A stretch of 64,000 nucleotides of DNA from Bradyrhizobium sp. RD5-C2 (GTDB lineage Bacteria; Pseudomonadota; Alphaproteobacteria; Rhizobiales; Xanthobacteraceae): contig NZ_BOVL01000005.1 of NCBI RefSeq assembly GCF_019972155.1, forward strand, positions 124,001 through 188,000, given 5' to 3'. The notes under the pieces were generated by a model. That model did not search any database. It was not told the origin of the DNA and saw nothing but the letters and a program-made list of their open reading frames with translations. Below, piece after piece: positions 9,532 to 19,454 of the stretch. The position numbers and the translations under genes are program-made. How positions within the stretch are numbered: the first letter of the stretch is position 1; each line of letters starts with the position of its first letter.

Positions 9532-11310
9532 TTATGGTGCCTCGATGCCGGCGCGCGCCTGTTCCTGGACCATGAACTGGGCCCGCGCAAGTTCGGCAAA
9601 ACGCCCGCCTTTCGCTACCAGTTCATCGAAAGTTCCGCTTTCGATCACCCGTCCCTGGTCGAACAACAGGATGCGGGTGGCGTAGCGGATGGTCGAGAGA
9701 CGGTGCGCGATCACGAAGGTGGTGCGGCCCTTCATCACTTCGTCGAGAGCAGCATTCACCTTGGCCTCGGTGACGGCGTCGAGCGCGCTGGTTGCCTCGT
9801 CGAGGATCAGGATCGGCGGATCCTTGAGCAGCGCACGCGCAATTGATAATCGCTGACGTTCGCCGCCGGAGAGCATGCGGCCGCGCTCGCCGGCATGGGT
9901 GTCGAACTTCTTTTCGCTGCGCTCGATGAAATCCAGCGCCTGCGCGCGCGCCGCGGCGGTGCGCAGCTCCTCGTCGGTCGCATCGGGCTTGCCGACACGC
10001 AGATTGTCGGCGAGCGAGCGGTTGAACAGCAGCGCCTCCTGGAACACCACGCCGATGTTCCGCCGCAGCGCCGTCAGCTTCAGCGCGCGTATGTCCATAC
10101 CGTCGATCTTGATGATGCCGGATTGCGGATCGAACGCGCGATGCAGCAGCGCGATCGCGGTGGATTTGCCGGCGCCGGTCGAGCCGACCAGCGCGATGGT
10201 CTGGCCGGGCAATGCGGTGAAGCTGAGATCCTCGATCGCCGGCCGCTTGCCGTCATAGGAGAACGAGACGTCGTTGAATTCGACCAGCCCCGACAGCCGG
10301 CCGGGATCGACCGCGCCGGGCCGGTCGCGCACCGCCGGCACCGCGTCGAGCACGTCGAAGAATTCCTGCAGCCGCGGCGCTTCCATGAATACGTTGTTGA
10401 TGAAGCTCACCACCTGCTCGAGCTTCTGGATCAGCATGGTCGCGAACGAGACGAACATCACGATCTCGCCGACCGTGGTGAGGCCCTCGTTGTGGAGCGC
10501 GATGCCGACCGTGAAGATCGCGAGCACCGTGATCGTGGTCGAGGCGCGCGTGATCACGGTGACCAGCGCCCACCATGACAGCACCGGCATCTGCACCGCG
10601 AGCAGCTTGTCGGCGACGTAGCGCAGGCCCTGCACCTCGGAATCGATCCGCACGAAGCTCTGCACCAGCGCGACATTGCCGAGCGCGTCGGAGGCGCGCG
10701 CCGAGAGGTCGCTGTAATAGGCTTCGACCTCGCTCTGCATGCCGTAGGTCTTGCGCACCACCAGCGTGGTCAGCACGGTGAACACGACACAGAGTGCGAA
10801 CAGCAGGATCGCCAGCCGCCAGTTGATGTAGAGCGCGAGCGGCAGCAGCACGATCAGCGACATGATCGCGGCGAAGTGTTCGCGGAAGAAGCCGAGCCAG
10901 AGCCGCCACAGCGCGTCGGTGCCGTTCAGCATCACCTTCATCAGTCGCCCGGAATGGGTGCCGGAGTGGAAGGTCAGCGGCAGCTGCAGGATGTGCTCGA
11001 AATAATCCGTCAGCACCGCCTGGCGCTGGCGGTGCGCGAGACGGTCGGCCTGTAGTGCTACGATCGCGCTGCAGCCGATCGTGAACAGGCCGAACGCCGC
11101 CCAGGCCGCGAGCAGCGGCCATGCCGAGGAGGTCGCGAACAACCCGGTGACCGGCCGGCCCGACAGCACGTCGACGATCTTGCCGAACAGCACCGGCTCG
11201 GCGAATTGCGCGCCGGCGAGCAGCATGTTGGCCGCGGCGAGGATCCAGCCGAGCCGCGCCTCCTTGCCGAGCAGTTCGAGGACGCGGGTATAGAGGCGAA
11301 GCATGGACAT
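9532..11310 (-). CDS. ndvA: ABC exporter, cyclic beta-glucan exporter type (NdvA/ChvA-like)
   Basis: Fused ABC half-transporter of 592 residues: six membrane helices over residues 20-300, then an ATPase domain with Walker [10 protein letters not shown] (376-384), signature LSGGERQR (480-487), Walker B LILDEAT (501-507) and H-loop His536. The opening, with [20 protein letters not shown] and EADRLAH-like [11 protein letters not shown], resembles rhizobial NdvA/ChvA, which export periplasmic cyclic glucans needed for osmoadaptation and nodule invasion. No glucan synthase gene is nearby, so the substrate is inferred from family resemblance alone; a lipid exporter is the alternative. Confidence 0.75.
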   Translation of the reverse strand: MSMLRLYTRVLELLGKEARLGWILAAANMLLAGAQFAEPVLFGKIVDVLSGRPVTGLFATSSAWPLLAAWAAFGLFTIGCSAIVALQADRLAHRQRQAVLTDYFEHILQLPLTFHSGTHSGRLMKVMLNGTDALWRLWLGFFREHFAAIMSLIVLLPLALYINWRLAILLFALCVVFTVLTTLVVRKTYGMQSEVEAYYSDLSARASDALGNVALVQSFVRIDSEVQGLRYVADKLLAVQMPVLSWWALVTVITRASTTITVLAIFTVGIALHNEGLTTVGEIVMFVSFATMLIQKLEQVVSFINNVFMEAPRLQEFFDVLDAVPAVRDRPGAVDPGRLSGLVEFNDVSFSYDGKRPAIEDLSFTALPGQTIALVGSTGAGKSTAIALLHRAFDPQSGIIKIDGMDIRALKLTALRRNIGVVFQEALLFNRSLADNLRVGKPDATDEELRTAAARAQALDFIERSEKKFDTHAGERGRMLSGGERQRLSIARALLKDPPILILDEATSALDAVTEAKVNAALDEVMKGRTTFVIAHRLSTIRYATRILLFDQGRVIESGTFDELVAKGGRFAELARAQFMVQEQARAGIEAP

Positions 11311-11449
11311 GCCGGCGGGACTCGTCAGCGGTGGGCGCCCGGTCAGGCGGGATGCAATTTAATCAGGGTTCGCGGGCGAGGGCCAGCCGGGCGGTGACGT
11401 ATCGCGCTCCGCGATTTGCCGGGCACGACGACTGCGCGGAGGGCAACTC

Positions 11450-12508
11450 TCAATTCACCAGCCGGCCGTCGATCGGCGGCAGGAATTGGTCGTCGAAGAT
11501 GTCGGCGGCGTGCGGCCGCTTCTGGAATTTGAAGTCTTCGGCGAGCTGGTCGACCGACCGCTCGAAGCGCTCCACCTCGATGCCGCCGAGGCCGTCGCGT
11601 TTCACCTCGCCGGTCAGGATGTTGTCGCGGATGATGGCGCCTAGCCGCTCAAGCTCGAGATCGCGCGAACCGCCATCCATCCGGCTCACCACCTCGCCCG
11701 CGGCACGGGCGGGGTCCTTGACCGCGAGGTTGGTGCCGCCGATCACCGCGCGCACGAAGCCTTTCACCGCGTCCGGCTTAGCCGCCGCAAGGCGCGGGCT
11801 GACGATCACGGCAAAGCCATAGGCTTCGCAGCCATAGTCGGCGAAGCGCAGCACCGCGAGATCGTCGGCGGGCACGCCGCGATCGCGCAGATTGATCGCC
11901 GAGAGATAGGAGAAGCCGGTGACGGCATCGATCTGGCCTGCGGAGAGCATCGGCTCGCGCACCGCGGCGCTGATCGTGTTCTGCTTCACGCTCGCAAGCT
12001 TGATGCCGTTCTGCCTGGCGACCGCGGGCCACAGCCGGATCGAGAGGTCGCCCTCGGCGACGCCGAGGTTCTTGCCTTGAATGTCGGTCAGCGCCTTGAT
12101 GCCCCGGCTTTTGCGGGCGATGATCGCATAGGGCGCCTGGTTGAACAGCACGAACACCGCCTTGACGGGGGCCGCACCCGGCTTGTCGCGAAAGCGGATC
12201 AGCGCGTTGATATCGACGAGGGCGAAATCGCTCGAGCCGTCGGCGACGCGCGCGATGGCGTCCGCCGAGCTGGTGGCGACGTTGGTGCCGACCGCAAGGC
12301 CCTCGGCGCTGAACAGGCCGCCGGCCGACGCCATCACGAATGGGGCCGCGGCGGCATCAAGCGGACGGTCGAGCGTGAACTGGATGGTGATCGGCTGCGG
12401 CGCGTCGCCGGCGCGCAGCGGTGTGACGGCCGGCCACACGCCGCCCGAAAGGCCGATCATGCCGGCCAGTATCCAGCGGAGAACGGTGGTCCGACTTACC
12501 TGCATCAT
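11450..12508 (-). CDS. Orphan NMT1/TauA-type ABC substrate-binding protein
   Basis: Periplasmic binding protein of the nitrate/sulfonate/taurine/thiamine-precursor (NMT1/SsuA) group, 352 residues, with a signal peptide ending near LRAGDAP. Family features include QFTLDRPLDAAAAPFVMASAGGLFSAEGL near the N-terminus and GKNLGVAEGDLS in the middle. The ATG at 12508 is chosen; a TTG 21 bp upstream is also in frame. No permease or ATPase gene is adjacent, so the ligand and its partner transporter cannot be assigned. It ends 139 bp before the ABC exporter gene on the same strand. Confidence 0.8.
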   Translation of the reverse strand: MMQVSRTTVLRWILAGMIGLSGGVWPAVTPLRAGDAPQPITIQFTLDRPLDAAAAPFVMASAGGLFSAEGLAVGTNVATSSADAIARVADGSSDFALVDINALIRFRDKPGAAPVKAVFVLFNQAPYAIIARKSRGIKALTDIQGKNLGVAEGDLSIRLWPAVARQNGIKLASVKQNTISAAVREPMLSAGQIDAVTGFSYLSAINLRDRGVPADDLAVLRFADYGCEAYGFAVIVSPRLAAAKPDAVKGFVRAVIGGTNLAVKDPARAAGEVVSRMDGGSRDLELERLGAIIRDNILTGEVKRDGLGGIEVERFERSVDQLAEDFKFQKRPHAADIFDDQFLPPIDGRLVN

Positions 12509-12767
12509 GACATCCGGGAGGCGAGACAAAGTGCCGCGCCGGCTGCGCCTGCTTCATGACATCGAATGCGCCAGGGCAGCGTGCAATTCAAGCATCAATT
12601 TCAAGCGTTATTTGCATGCATTCTGCCCCAGGCAAGGTGAACGGCCGATGACTGCCTCGATTTCACCTCAGGTTGTTCAGCTTGCATTCGGTTTGGGGAA
12701 CCTAATCTAGAGGCAGTGGTTAGCTAACCAGGGCCCGTCGGGCCGGCTTCCAAAAAGGATGACTGCA

Positions 12768-13202
12768 ATGTTTGCGCGAAAAGGTGTTTTTTCGTCCATT
12801 GGCCGCGCAGCCACATTGGCAACGGTTGCCGCGGTGGCGTTGACGGCCGTTGAGCCGACGATGGCGTTCGCAGGCTCTGCTCCGGCGGGCAAGGCGGCGG
12901 CCGTGACCACGTCGCACGGCACGAGCGGCGCGACCGACATCAGCGCGCGCCGTCGCTACTATGGCGGCGGTGGCGCGGCTGCCGCGGCTGCGTTCGCCGG
13001 GATCGTCGGCACGGGCTTGGCAATCGCCGCGGCCCAGAACCGTCGCGACTACTACGACTCCTATGGCTACTACGATGGCGGTCCGGGCTACGGCGGCCCA
13101 GCCTATTATGGCGGTGGCCCGGCCTATTACGGCGGCGGACCGAATTATGGTTATCACGGCTATTACGGGCGCCGCTCGGCACTGCCCTATACGCCGTATT
13201 GA
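12768..13202 (+). CDS. Exported Gly/Tyr-rich protein
   Basis: 144-residue protein I cannot assign to a characterised family. It has an N-terminal signal peptide (cleavage plausible after EPTMAFA), then a region with RRRYYGGGG, a hydrophobic AAAAAAFAGIVGTGLAIAAA segment that could be a membrane helix or glycine-zipper, and a C-terminus built of GGPAYYGG-type repeats rich in Gly and Tyr. AAGGA lies eight bases before the ATG at 12768, and an intrinsic terminator follows 40 bp after the stop, so it is expressed as a single-gene unit. Similar Gly/Tyr-rich surface-associated proteins are common in Bradyrhizobium. Confidence 0.75.
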   Translation: MFARKGVFSSIGRAATLATVAAVALTAVEPTMAFAGSAPAGKAAAVTTSHGTSGATDISARRRYYGGGGAAAAAAFAGIVGTGLAIAAAQNRRDYYDSYGYYDGGPGYGGPAYYGGGPAYYGGGPNYGYHGYYGRRSALPYTPY

Positions 13203-13242
13203 CGCCGGCATCGGTTCTCAGAACTGTCACAAAAGATCGAAT

Positions 13243-13270
13243 CCACCGGCTGCGAGGCCGGTGGATTTTT
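13243..13270 (+). terminator. Rho-independent terminator
   Basis: Perfect 8-bp stem CCACCGGC / GCCGGTGG with a 6-base loop, followed by ATTTTT. It terminates the Gly/Tyr-rich protein gene 40 bp upstream. Confidence 0.85.
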
Positions 13271-13325
13271 CGTTGTCGGTCGGGTCGTTAACACGCTGGC
13301 GACGCGTTTCGATTAGGCTCGTAGG

Positions 13326-13739
13326 ATGAGTGATTCGATCGAGCGGCTTTACCAGGCGGTGATCGCGGCCAAGGATCTTGATCCGGCTACGTCGCGCACG
13401 GCACGGCTGTTCCAGCGCGGGCCGGCCAAGATGGCCAAGAAGCTCGCCGAGGAAGCGGTCGAGGTCGTGATCGACGCCGTTACCGGCAAGCCGGACGCCG
13501 TCGTCCGCGAGAGCGCGGACCTGCTCTACAATCTCACCGTTCTCTGGGCGTCGCTAGGCGTGAAGCCCGAGGATGTCTGGCGCGAGATGGCGCGGCGCGA
13601 GCGGCTGCTCGGGATCGCCGAGAAGCTCCCGAAGTCGCCGGTCAAGGTCTCCAAGTCCCTGTCCAAGACCGCGCCCGTTCCGGTGGTTCGGCGTCGAATT
13701 GTCGCGCTGGAGAACCGGCTGCGCAAACGGCAGTCGTAA
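13326..13739 (+). CDS. hisE: Phosphoribosyl-ATP pyrophosphatase (unlinked HisE)
   Basis: MazG-like pyrophosphohydrolase that converts phosphoribosyl-ATP to phosphoribosyl-AMP in histidine synthesis. Metal-binding acidic motifs are present: KKLAEEAVEVVIDA followed by ESADLLYNL. At 137 residues it is about 25 longer than usual HisE because of a basic C-terminal tail (SKSLSKTAPVPVVRRRIVALENRLRKRQS region). It is not beside other his genes; Bradyrhizobium and Rhodopseudomonas are annotated with a second hisE of this kind, so this copy may act on another nucleotide. The second-copy status is recalled, not shown here. Confidence 0.85.
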   Translation: MSDSIERLYQAVIAAKDLDPATSRTARLFQRGPAKMAKKLAEEAVEVVIDAVTGKPDAVVRESADLLYNLTVLWASLGVKPEDVWREMARRERLLGIAEKLPKSPVKVSKSLSKTAPVPVVRRRIVALENRLRKRQS

Positions 13740-13802
13740 ATCAACCAAATTCGATCCATTCCCGGCATGGACAAATCCGCTCCATGATGGTTCATCGCGC
13801 CC

Positions 13803-14384
13803 ATGTTGAAACGGATTTACGACTGGTGCGTCGCGGCGGCCGACAAGCCCTACGCACTGTGGATTCTCGCGGCCGTCGCCTTCGCCGAGAGCTCCTTCTT
13901 CCCGATCCCTCCTGACATCATGCTGCTGCCGATGTCGTTGGCGCGGCCGAAGCGGGCCTGGTGGTTCGCGGCCGTCTGCACCGTCGCGTCGGTCGCCGGC
14001 GGCGTGCTCGGCTACGCGATCGGCGCGCTGCTCTACGACTCGCTCGGACAATGGCTGATCCATCTCTATGGCCTCTCCGACAAGGTCGACGCGTTCCGCG
14101 CTTCCTATGCCGAGTGGGGTGCCGTCATCATCCTCGTGAAGGGGCTGACGCCGATCCCCTACAAGCTCGTGACGATCACGTCGGGCTTTGCCGGCTACAA
14201 CATCTGGCTGTTCATCCTGTGCTCGATCGTCGCACGCGGCGGCCGCTTCTTCTTCGTCGCGGTGCTGCTCAACCGCTATGGCGATATCATCCGCGCCGAA
14301 CTCGAGAAGCGGCTTGGCCTGTGGGTCGCGATCGGCGCGATCGTGCTGGTGCTGGGCTTTGTTGTCGCATTCAAGCTGATCTGA
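13803..14384 (+). CDS. DedA-family (YqaA-type) membrane protein
   Basis: Polytopic inner-membrane protein with the VTT/SNARE-associated DedA fold; DedA proteins support envelope homeostasis and some transport undecaprenyl phosphate. The 193-residue product shows AFAESSFFPIPPDIMLLP near residue 28, the re-entrant ILVKGLTPIPYKLVTITSGFAG near residue 110 and a late ARGGRFF motif, as in the YqaA subgroup. It lies 63 bp after hisE. The substrate is unknown. Confidence 0.87.
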   Translation: MLKRIYDWCVAAADKPYALWILAAVAFAESSFFPIPPDIMLLPMSLARPKRAWWFAAVCTVASVAGGVLGYAIGALLYDSLGQWLIHLYGLSDKVDAFRASYAEWGAVIILVKGLTPIPYKLVTITSGFAGYNIWLFILCSIVARGGRFFFVAVLLNRYGDIIRAELEKRLGLWVAIGAIVLVLGFVVAFKLI

Positions 14385-14466
14385 CCAAAGTTCTAGCCGT
14401 TCGCGTCTTTGCTCGCGGACGGCTTCGGACTACGGTCGTTACGTTGGCTGATGGAATCGACGACCG

Positions 14467-15012
14467 GTGAATCTCGCGAGACTCAATTCCGCCAGGGCGT
14501 GCGTTGCGATCGCGGGCCTAGCGCTGTCGATGGCGCTGCCTGAGATCGACCGCGGATGGGCGCAGGCTGCGCCGCCCGCGCTCGGCGTGCAGTCGCCGGC
14601 GCAGCAGTCGCAGCCTGTTGAAGTTCAGCCGCAACCGATCGAGTTGCCGCCCGCGCCCGTCGAGCGCGAGAATCCGGGACTGATCAACGAAATCGGAAAG
14701 CTGTTCGAGAAATCGAAGTCAGCGCTGCCAGCGCTGAAGAGCCCCGGCGAGACCATCAACGATCTGTCGAACATCGCGCGCCCCTCGACGATGGTGACCG
14801 GGCGCGCAGCCTGCGTGGTGGCCTCGAACGGTGCGCCGGACTGCAAGATCGGCGCCGACCGGCTGTGCCAGAGCAAGGGCTTCAAGGAGGGCAAGAGCAT
14901 CGATACCGACGCCTCCGAGAAATGCTCGCCGCTGGTCTATCTGCCTGGCCACAAGCGCGGGCCGAACGACTGCAAGACGGAAAATTTCGTGACACGGGCA
15001 GTCTGCCAATAA
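14467..15012 (+). CDS. Exported cysteine-containing protein of unknown function
   Basis: 181-residue protein with a GTG start and a signal peptide (cleavage plausible after DRGWAQA). A Pro/Gln/Val-rich linker (residues 35-65) precedes a C-terminal domain of about 75 residues with five cysteines (AACVV, DCKIG, RLCQS, KCSPL, DCKTE) and a terminal CQ, which suggests disulfide bonding in the periplasm. I do not recognise a named domain; similar proteins appear to be restricted to Bradyrhizobium relatives. Confidence 0.7.
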   Translation: MNLARLNSARACVAIAGLALSMALPEIDRGWAQAAPPALGVQSPAQQSQPVEVQPQPIELPPAPVERENPGLINEIGKLFEKSKSALPALKSPGETINDLSNIARPSTMVTGRAACVVASNGAPDCKIGADRLCQSKGFKEGKSIDTDASEKCSPLVYLPGHKRGPNDCKTENFVTRAVCQ

Positions 15013-15182
15013 GACCGGCAATACTGCGTCTGGGATACCATACGCCTGCGAAAAATGCCGTGTGTGGATGAGGTTTTGTCATCCTTTTGCAGCGCCAAAA
15101 CGCAATCCTTGACAGTGGAAAGATTGCCTTGTTGGTATGACGCTCAGCATTCGAGACCAATCAGCTTGAGGATCCGCCGCCT

Positions 15183-16154
15183 ATGTCCATGCCTGCTCTG
15201 TTCAAGGGCCGCCTGTCTCTTCCCGTGATCGGGGCACCGCTGTTCATCATCTCGGTGCCCGACCTCGTTATCGCCCAGTGCAAGGCCGGCGTGGTCGGCT
15301 CGTTTCCGTCGCTGAACGCGCGGCCGCCGGAACTGCTCGACGAATGGCTGTACCGGATCAAGGAAGAGCTTGCCGCCTACGACAAGGCGCATCCGGAGCG
15401 GCCGTCGGCTCCGTTCGCGGTGAACCAGATCGTGCACAAGTCGAACAACCGGCTCGATCACGACATGGCGCTTTGCGAGAAGCACAAGGTGCCGATGATC
15501 ATCTCATCGCTCGGCGCGCGCGAGGAGCTCAACCAGGCCGTCCACGGCTGGGGCGGCATCGTCTTCCACGACGTGATCAACCAGAAGTTTGCGCACAAGG
15601 CGATCGAGAAGGGCGCCGACGGCCTGATCCTGGTCGCGGCCGGCGCCGGCGGTCATGCCGGCACGCTGTCGCCGTTCCCGTTCGTGTCGGAGACGCGGCA
15701 GTGGTTCGACGGGCCGATCGCATTGTCGGGCACCATCGCCAACGGTCGCGCCATTCGCGCGGCGCGCATTATCGGCGCCGACTTCGCCTATATCGGCTCC
15801 GCCTTCATCGCGACCAAAGAGGCAAACGCGGTCGAGGGCTACAAGAGCATGATCACCAATTCGTCCGCCGAGGACATCGTCTACTCCAATTTGTTCACCG
15901 GCGTGCACGGCAACTATTTGAAGCCGTCGATCGTCGCCGCGGGCATGGATCCGGAAAACCTGCCGACCTCCGATCCCTCGAAGATGAGCTTTGGCACCGA
16001 CTCGTCCGGCGAGCGCGCCAAGCCGAAGGCCTGGAAGGAGATCTGGGGCTCCGGCCAGGGCGTCGGCAGCATCTCCAAGGTGGTGCCTGCGGCCGAGCTG
16101 ATCGGCCGGTTCAAGAAAGAATATGACGAAGCGGTCGATCCGGCGCTGGGTTGA
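15183..16154 (+). CDS. Nitronate monooxygenase-family flavoprotein (copy 1)
   Basis: FMN-dependent TIM-barrel enzyme of the 2-nitropropane dioxygenase/NMO family, which oxidises nitronates; some members are enoyl-ACP reductases. Of 323 residues, PVIGAPLFIISVPDLVIAQC starts the barrel, ADGLILVAAGAGGHAG (around residue 150) is the flavin phosphate-binding region, and GADFAYIGSAFIAT follows. It resembles the product at 22081-23079 throughout. A thioesterase gene overlaps its stop, so the pair is probably translationally coupled. The physiological substrate is unknown. Confidence 0.88.
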   Translation: MSMPALFKGRLSLPVIGAPLFIISVPDLVIAQCKAGVVGSFPSLNARPPELLDEWLYRIKEELAAYDKAHPERPSAPFAVNQIVHKSNNRLDHDMALCEKHKVPMIISSLGAREELNQAVHGWGGIVFHDVINQKFAHKAIEKGADGLILVAAGAGGHAGTLSPFPFVSETRQWFDGPIALSGTIANGRAIRAARIIGADFAYIGSAFIATKEANAVEGYKSMITNSSAEDIVYSNLFTGVHGNYLKPSIVAAGMDPENLPTSDPSKMSFGTDSSGERAKPKAWKEIWGSGQGVGSISKVVPAAELIGRFKKEYDEAVDPALG

Positions 16155-16927
16155 TGGAGCCGATCTTTCGCGTTGACGGCGACCGCGTCGTCACCAGTCC
16201 CGATGCCGCGGGTCCATGGGACCCGCGGATGCAGCACGGTTCCGCGCCGGCCGCACTGGTGGTGTGGGCTGCCGAAGCTATCTCCACCCAGGTGCCGATG
16301 CGGATCGCGCGGGTCACGATCGACCTGATGCGTCCGGTCCCGGTGGCGCCGCTGACGGTCTCGAGCGAGATCCTGCGCGACGGCCGCAAGATCCAGCTCT
16401 GCGGCGTCAGGCTGCTCGCCGACGGCGTCCTCGTCGTCTCGGCCACCGTGCTGAAGATCAAGCAGCAGACAGCCGAGCTGCCGCCCGATATCGCAGCCCT
16501 TCCGGTCGATCTGCCGGGCCCCGACGAAAGCACGGTCGAGCCGGGCAATCTTGCGAACAGTCCGTTCACGAAGAACATCTCGATGCGGGCCGCGCGCGGC
16601 CGCTTCGGCGTGCTGGGCCCGGGCGCGATCTGGTTCCGCATCAACCAGCCGCTGATCGAGGGCTCCGCCGTCTCGCAGGCGATGCGTGCGGTGGTCGCCT
16701 CGGATTTCTCCAACGGCGTTTCGCCGGCGCTCGATTTCAGCCAGTGGACCTTCATCAATGCCGACCTCACCGTGAGCCTGGCGCGGGAGCCGGTCGGCGA
16801 CTGGGTCCTGCTCGACAGCGAAACCTGGATCGGGCCTGACGGTGCGGGGCTTGCGATGTCGCGGCTTGCCGACCAGCGCGGCTATTTCGGCAGGGCCGTT
16901 CAGAGCCTGGTCATCGAGCGGCGCTAG
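16154..16927 (+). CDS. Thioesterase-family protein (double hotdog)
   Basis: Predicted acyl-CoA thioesterase of 257 residues arranged as two tandem hotdog domains, TesB-like in organisation. GSAPAALVVWAAEAI and RITIDLMRPVPVAPL-type segments (PMRIARVTIDLMRPVPVAP near residue 55) are typical. The ATG shares its first base with the TGA of the upstream nitronate monooxygenase gene, so the two are co-translated. The acyl substrate is not predictable from the sequence. Confidence 0.78.
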   Translation: MEPIFRVDGDRVVTSPDAAGPWDPRMQHGSAPAALVVWAAEAISTQVPMRIARVTIDLMRPVPVAPLTVSSEILRDGRKIQLCGVRLLADGVLVVSATVLKIKQQTAELPPDIAALPVDLPGPDESTVEPGNLANSPFTKNISMRAARGRFGVLGPGAIWFRINQPLIEGSAVSQAMRAVVASDFSNGVSPALDFSQWTFINADLTVSLAREPVGDWVLLDSETWIGPDGAGLAMSRLADQRGYFGRAVQSLVIERR

Positions 16928-17056
16928 CGCCGGACCCATTTCGCCCACCGCGATGGACTAGGGTAGCCCCTCAGCGGCCGCCCTTGTACAAAAATACCCC
17001 CGCGGGTCCGGAACGGTTGGCGGCACCAACGAGTTTTGGTCTCGTTAGGGGGTGTC

Positions 17057-17167
17057 ATGACGCGCATCGATCTCGCCGCCGGTTTCCTGGCCAAGGCCGT
17101 CCGGCGGCCCTGTGCGTTTCGGGCGGCTGGTATCGGCGCTGTGCGGTGGCTCGGAGCCACGCGGTGA
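17057..17167 (+). CDS. 36-codon upstream ORF overlapping the histidine kinase start
   Basis: Short ORF beginning MTRIDLAAGFLAKAVRRP with AGGGGG four bases upstream of its ATG, a better ribosome site than that of the kinase. Its TGA (17165-17167) overlaps the kinase GTG (17164) as GTGA. It may be a leader that couples translation into the kinase gene. A frameshift separating a longer kinase N-terminus is the alternative. No homologue is known to me. Confidence 0.35.
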   Translation: MTRIDLAAGFLAKAVRRPCAFRAAGIGAVRWLGATR

Positions 17168-19287
17168 AGCCCGGCCCGTCCTCGGAACGCGCGGTCATCC
17201 TCGCCGCGAGCGAGCGGGACGCCGTCAAGACCGCCCACCTGATCAAGGAAGCCGGCTACTACGCCAACATCTGCGGCGACCTCGCCGAGTTCGAGCGCCA
17301 GGTCGCAAGCGGGGCGGGCCTTGCCATTATTGCCGATGAGGCGATCAGGACCGCCGACCTTGTCGGCCTGACGCGCTGGCTGAACGAGCAGCCGTCATGG
17401 TCGGATTTTCCCATCGTGCTGATGAGCGAGAAGGGCGGGCCCGAGCGCAATCCCGAAGCGGCACGGCTCGGCCGCGCGCTCGGCAATGTCACCTTCATCG
17501 AGCGGCCGTTCCATCCGACCACGCTGGTGAGCCTGGTCGCCGCGGCGGTGCGTGGCCGCCGCCGCCAGTACCAGACCCGCCAGATACTTGAAGACCTGAC
17601 CGAGAGCGAAGACCTGTTGCAGACCGCGCTCGATGCCGGCCATCTCGGCGCGCTCGAACTTCATCTGCCGGATTTCGAGCTCGAGGCGTCGCCGACCTGC
17701 AAGACATTCTTCGGGCGCAAGCCTCGCGGTCCCTTCACCTATCAGGATCTGCTCGAGGCGGTGCATCCCGATGACCGCGCCCGCCGCAGCGAAACCGTCG
17801 AGCAAACGCTGCGCACTGGCGCGGATTACCGGATCGAGTATCGCATCATCTGGCCCGACGGCACCCAGCACTGGCTCGACGTGCGCGCCCGCGCGGTGCG
17901 CCGGCCGGACGGCAGCATTCGATCGCTGGTCGGGGTCTGCTCCGACATCACCGCGCGCAAGACCGCGGAGATCGAGCGCGAGGCGCTGCTGGCGCAGCTC
18001 GCCGCCGAGCGCACCGCGCTTGCCGAGCTCACCGCGACGCTGGAGCAGCGGGTCGAGCAGCGCACCGCCGACCTGATGAAGGAAGTCGCCGCGCGCGAGC
18101 GGGCGCAGGAACAGCTCCGCCATGCGCAGAAGATGGAGGCGATCGGCCAGCTCACCGGTGGCGTCGCGCACGACTTCAACAATCTGCTGATGGCCGTGAT
18201 GGGCAATCTCGATCTGCTGCGCAAGCGGATGCCGGAGGATCCGCGCCTGCGCCGGCTGGTCGACGGCGCGTTGCAGGGCGCCGAGCGCGGTGCCTCGCTG
18301 ACGCAGCGGCTCTTGGCATTCGCACGGCAGCAGGATCTGCGCGCGGTGCCGGTCGATCTCGGCGCGCTGGTGCGCGACATGAGTGAACTGCTCGAGCGCT
18401 CGCTCGGGCCGCGCATCACGTTGCGGCTCGACATCCCGGACGGACTGCCGGCGGCCTGCGTCGATACCAACCAGCTCGAGCTTGCTGTGCTCAACCTTGC
18501 GATCAATGCGCGCGATGCGATGCCCGATGGCGGTGTGATCGAGATCCGCCTCGCGGCCTGGCAGGCCAAAAACGATCCCGCGCTGCAGCCGGGCAGCTAC
18601 CTGAAACTGTCGGTGGTCGACAGCGGCACCGGCATGTCGCCGGACGTGCTGAAGCGGGCGATCGAGCCGTTCTTCTCGTCAAAGCCGGTGGGTAAGGGGA
18701 CCGGGCTCGGCCTGTCGATGGTGCATGGGCTCGCGGTGCAGCTCGGCGGCGCGCTGCAATTGTCGAGCGCGGTGGGCAAGGGCACTACGGCCGTGCTGGT
18801 GCTGCCGGTCGCGACAACAGCGCCGGCGGTCGAGAGCCCGGAGCCTGCGGTGCAGAAGGTCAAGCGCTCGGCGGTGATCCTGCTGGTCGACGACGATCCG
18901 CTGATTGCGATGTCGACCATGGAGATGCTGGAGGACCTCGGCCATCGCGTGATCGGCGCCAGTTCCGGACCGCACGCGCTCGATATCCTCAGGAGCGACC
19001 AGGAGATCGACCTGATGATGACCGATCACGTGATGCCCGGCATGACCGGCCTCGAACTCGCCGCGGCCTCGCGCGAGTTGCGCCCGCATCTCGTCGTCTT
19101 GCTCGCCACCGGCTATGCCGAACTGCCCGACGGCACCCAGGTCGACCTGCCGCGGCTGGCCAAGCCCTACCACCAGGATCAGCTGCGCGAGCGGCTCGAT
19201 CAGCTGCTGGGGCAGGGTGCTGGTCCGCACACTGCCGCCAGCGCCGACAGTCTCGCCACGCCTTCCAATCTCTCCCCGTCACACTGA
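17164..19287 (+). CDS. PAS hybrid sensor histidine kinase with degenerate N-terminal receiver
   Basis: Cytoplasmic hybrid kinase of 707 residues from the GTG start. Order: receiver-like domain (about 8-130) lacking the phosphoacceptor Asp and the conserved Lys (FIERPFH), PAS domain with PAC (about 145-265), coiled coil (270-315), HisKA with GGVAHDFNN (His336), HATPase with [20 protein letters not shown] and [10 protein letters not shown], then a canonical C-terminal receiver (LLVDDDP, phosphoacceptor Asp621, ATGY, Lys667). No membrane segment is seen, so it senses an internal signal. The frame stays open upstream of the GTG, but that sequence looks non-coding. No separate regulator is adjacent. 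Confidence 0.88.
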   Translation: MKPGPSSERAVILAASERDAVKTAHLIKEAGYYANICGDLAEFERQVASGAGLAIIADEAIRTADLVGLTRWLNEQPSWSDFPIVLMSEKGGPERNPEAARLGRALGNVTFIERPFHPTTLVSLVAAAVRGRRRQYQTRQILEDLTESEDLLQTALDAGHLGALELHLPDFELEASPTCKTFFGRKPRGPFTYQDLLEAVHPDDRARRSETVEQTLRTGADYRIEYRIIWPDGTQHWLDVRARAVRRPDGSIRSLVGVCSDITARKTAEIEREALLAQLAAERTALAELTATLEQRVEQRTADLMKEVAARERAQEQLRHAQKMEAIGQLTGGVAHDFNNLLMAVMGNLDLLRKRMPEDPRLRRLVDGALQGAERGASLTQRLLAFARQQDLRAVPVDLGALVRDMSELLERSLGPRITLRLDIPDGLPAACVDTNQLELAVLNLAINARDAMPDGGVIEIRLAAWQAKNDPALQPGSYLKLSVVDSGTGMSPDVLKRAIEPFFSSKPVGKGTGLGLSMVHGLAVQLGGALQLSSAVGKGTTAVLVLPVATTAPAVESPEPAVQKVKRSAVILLVDDDPLIAMSTMEMLEDLGHRVIGASSGPHALDILRSDQEIDLMMTDHVMPGMTGLELAAASRELRPHLVVLLATGYAELPDGTQVDLPRLAKPYHQDQLRERLDQLLGQGAGPHTAASADSLATPSNLSPSH

Positions 19288-19454
19288 AAGCCGCGCCTGC
19301 GCGGCGCCTCGACATGCTGCAGCTAACCGCGGCCGCGCGGCTGACAATGTCGGAAACGTGATCTGCGCGCGATGGCCGCGCGGGAGGATAAGCGCGTCAC
19401 CGGTGTTGCTTACATCACGTCGAAGAACGACGAGCACCACGTGGGAGCTGCGTT

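Noticed and set aside
13326..13739. hisE as part of a histidine operon
   Set aside because: No other his gene is adjacent; neighbours are a Gly/Tyr-rich exported protein and a DedA protein.
16984..17163. Longer N-terminus for the hybrid kinase
   Set aside because: The added 60 residues look frame-shifted and have no ribosome site; the receiver-like domain starts just after the GTG at 17164.
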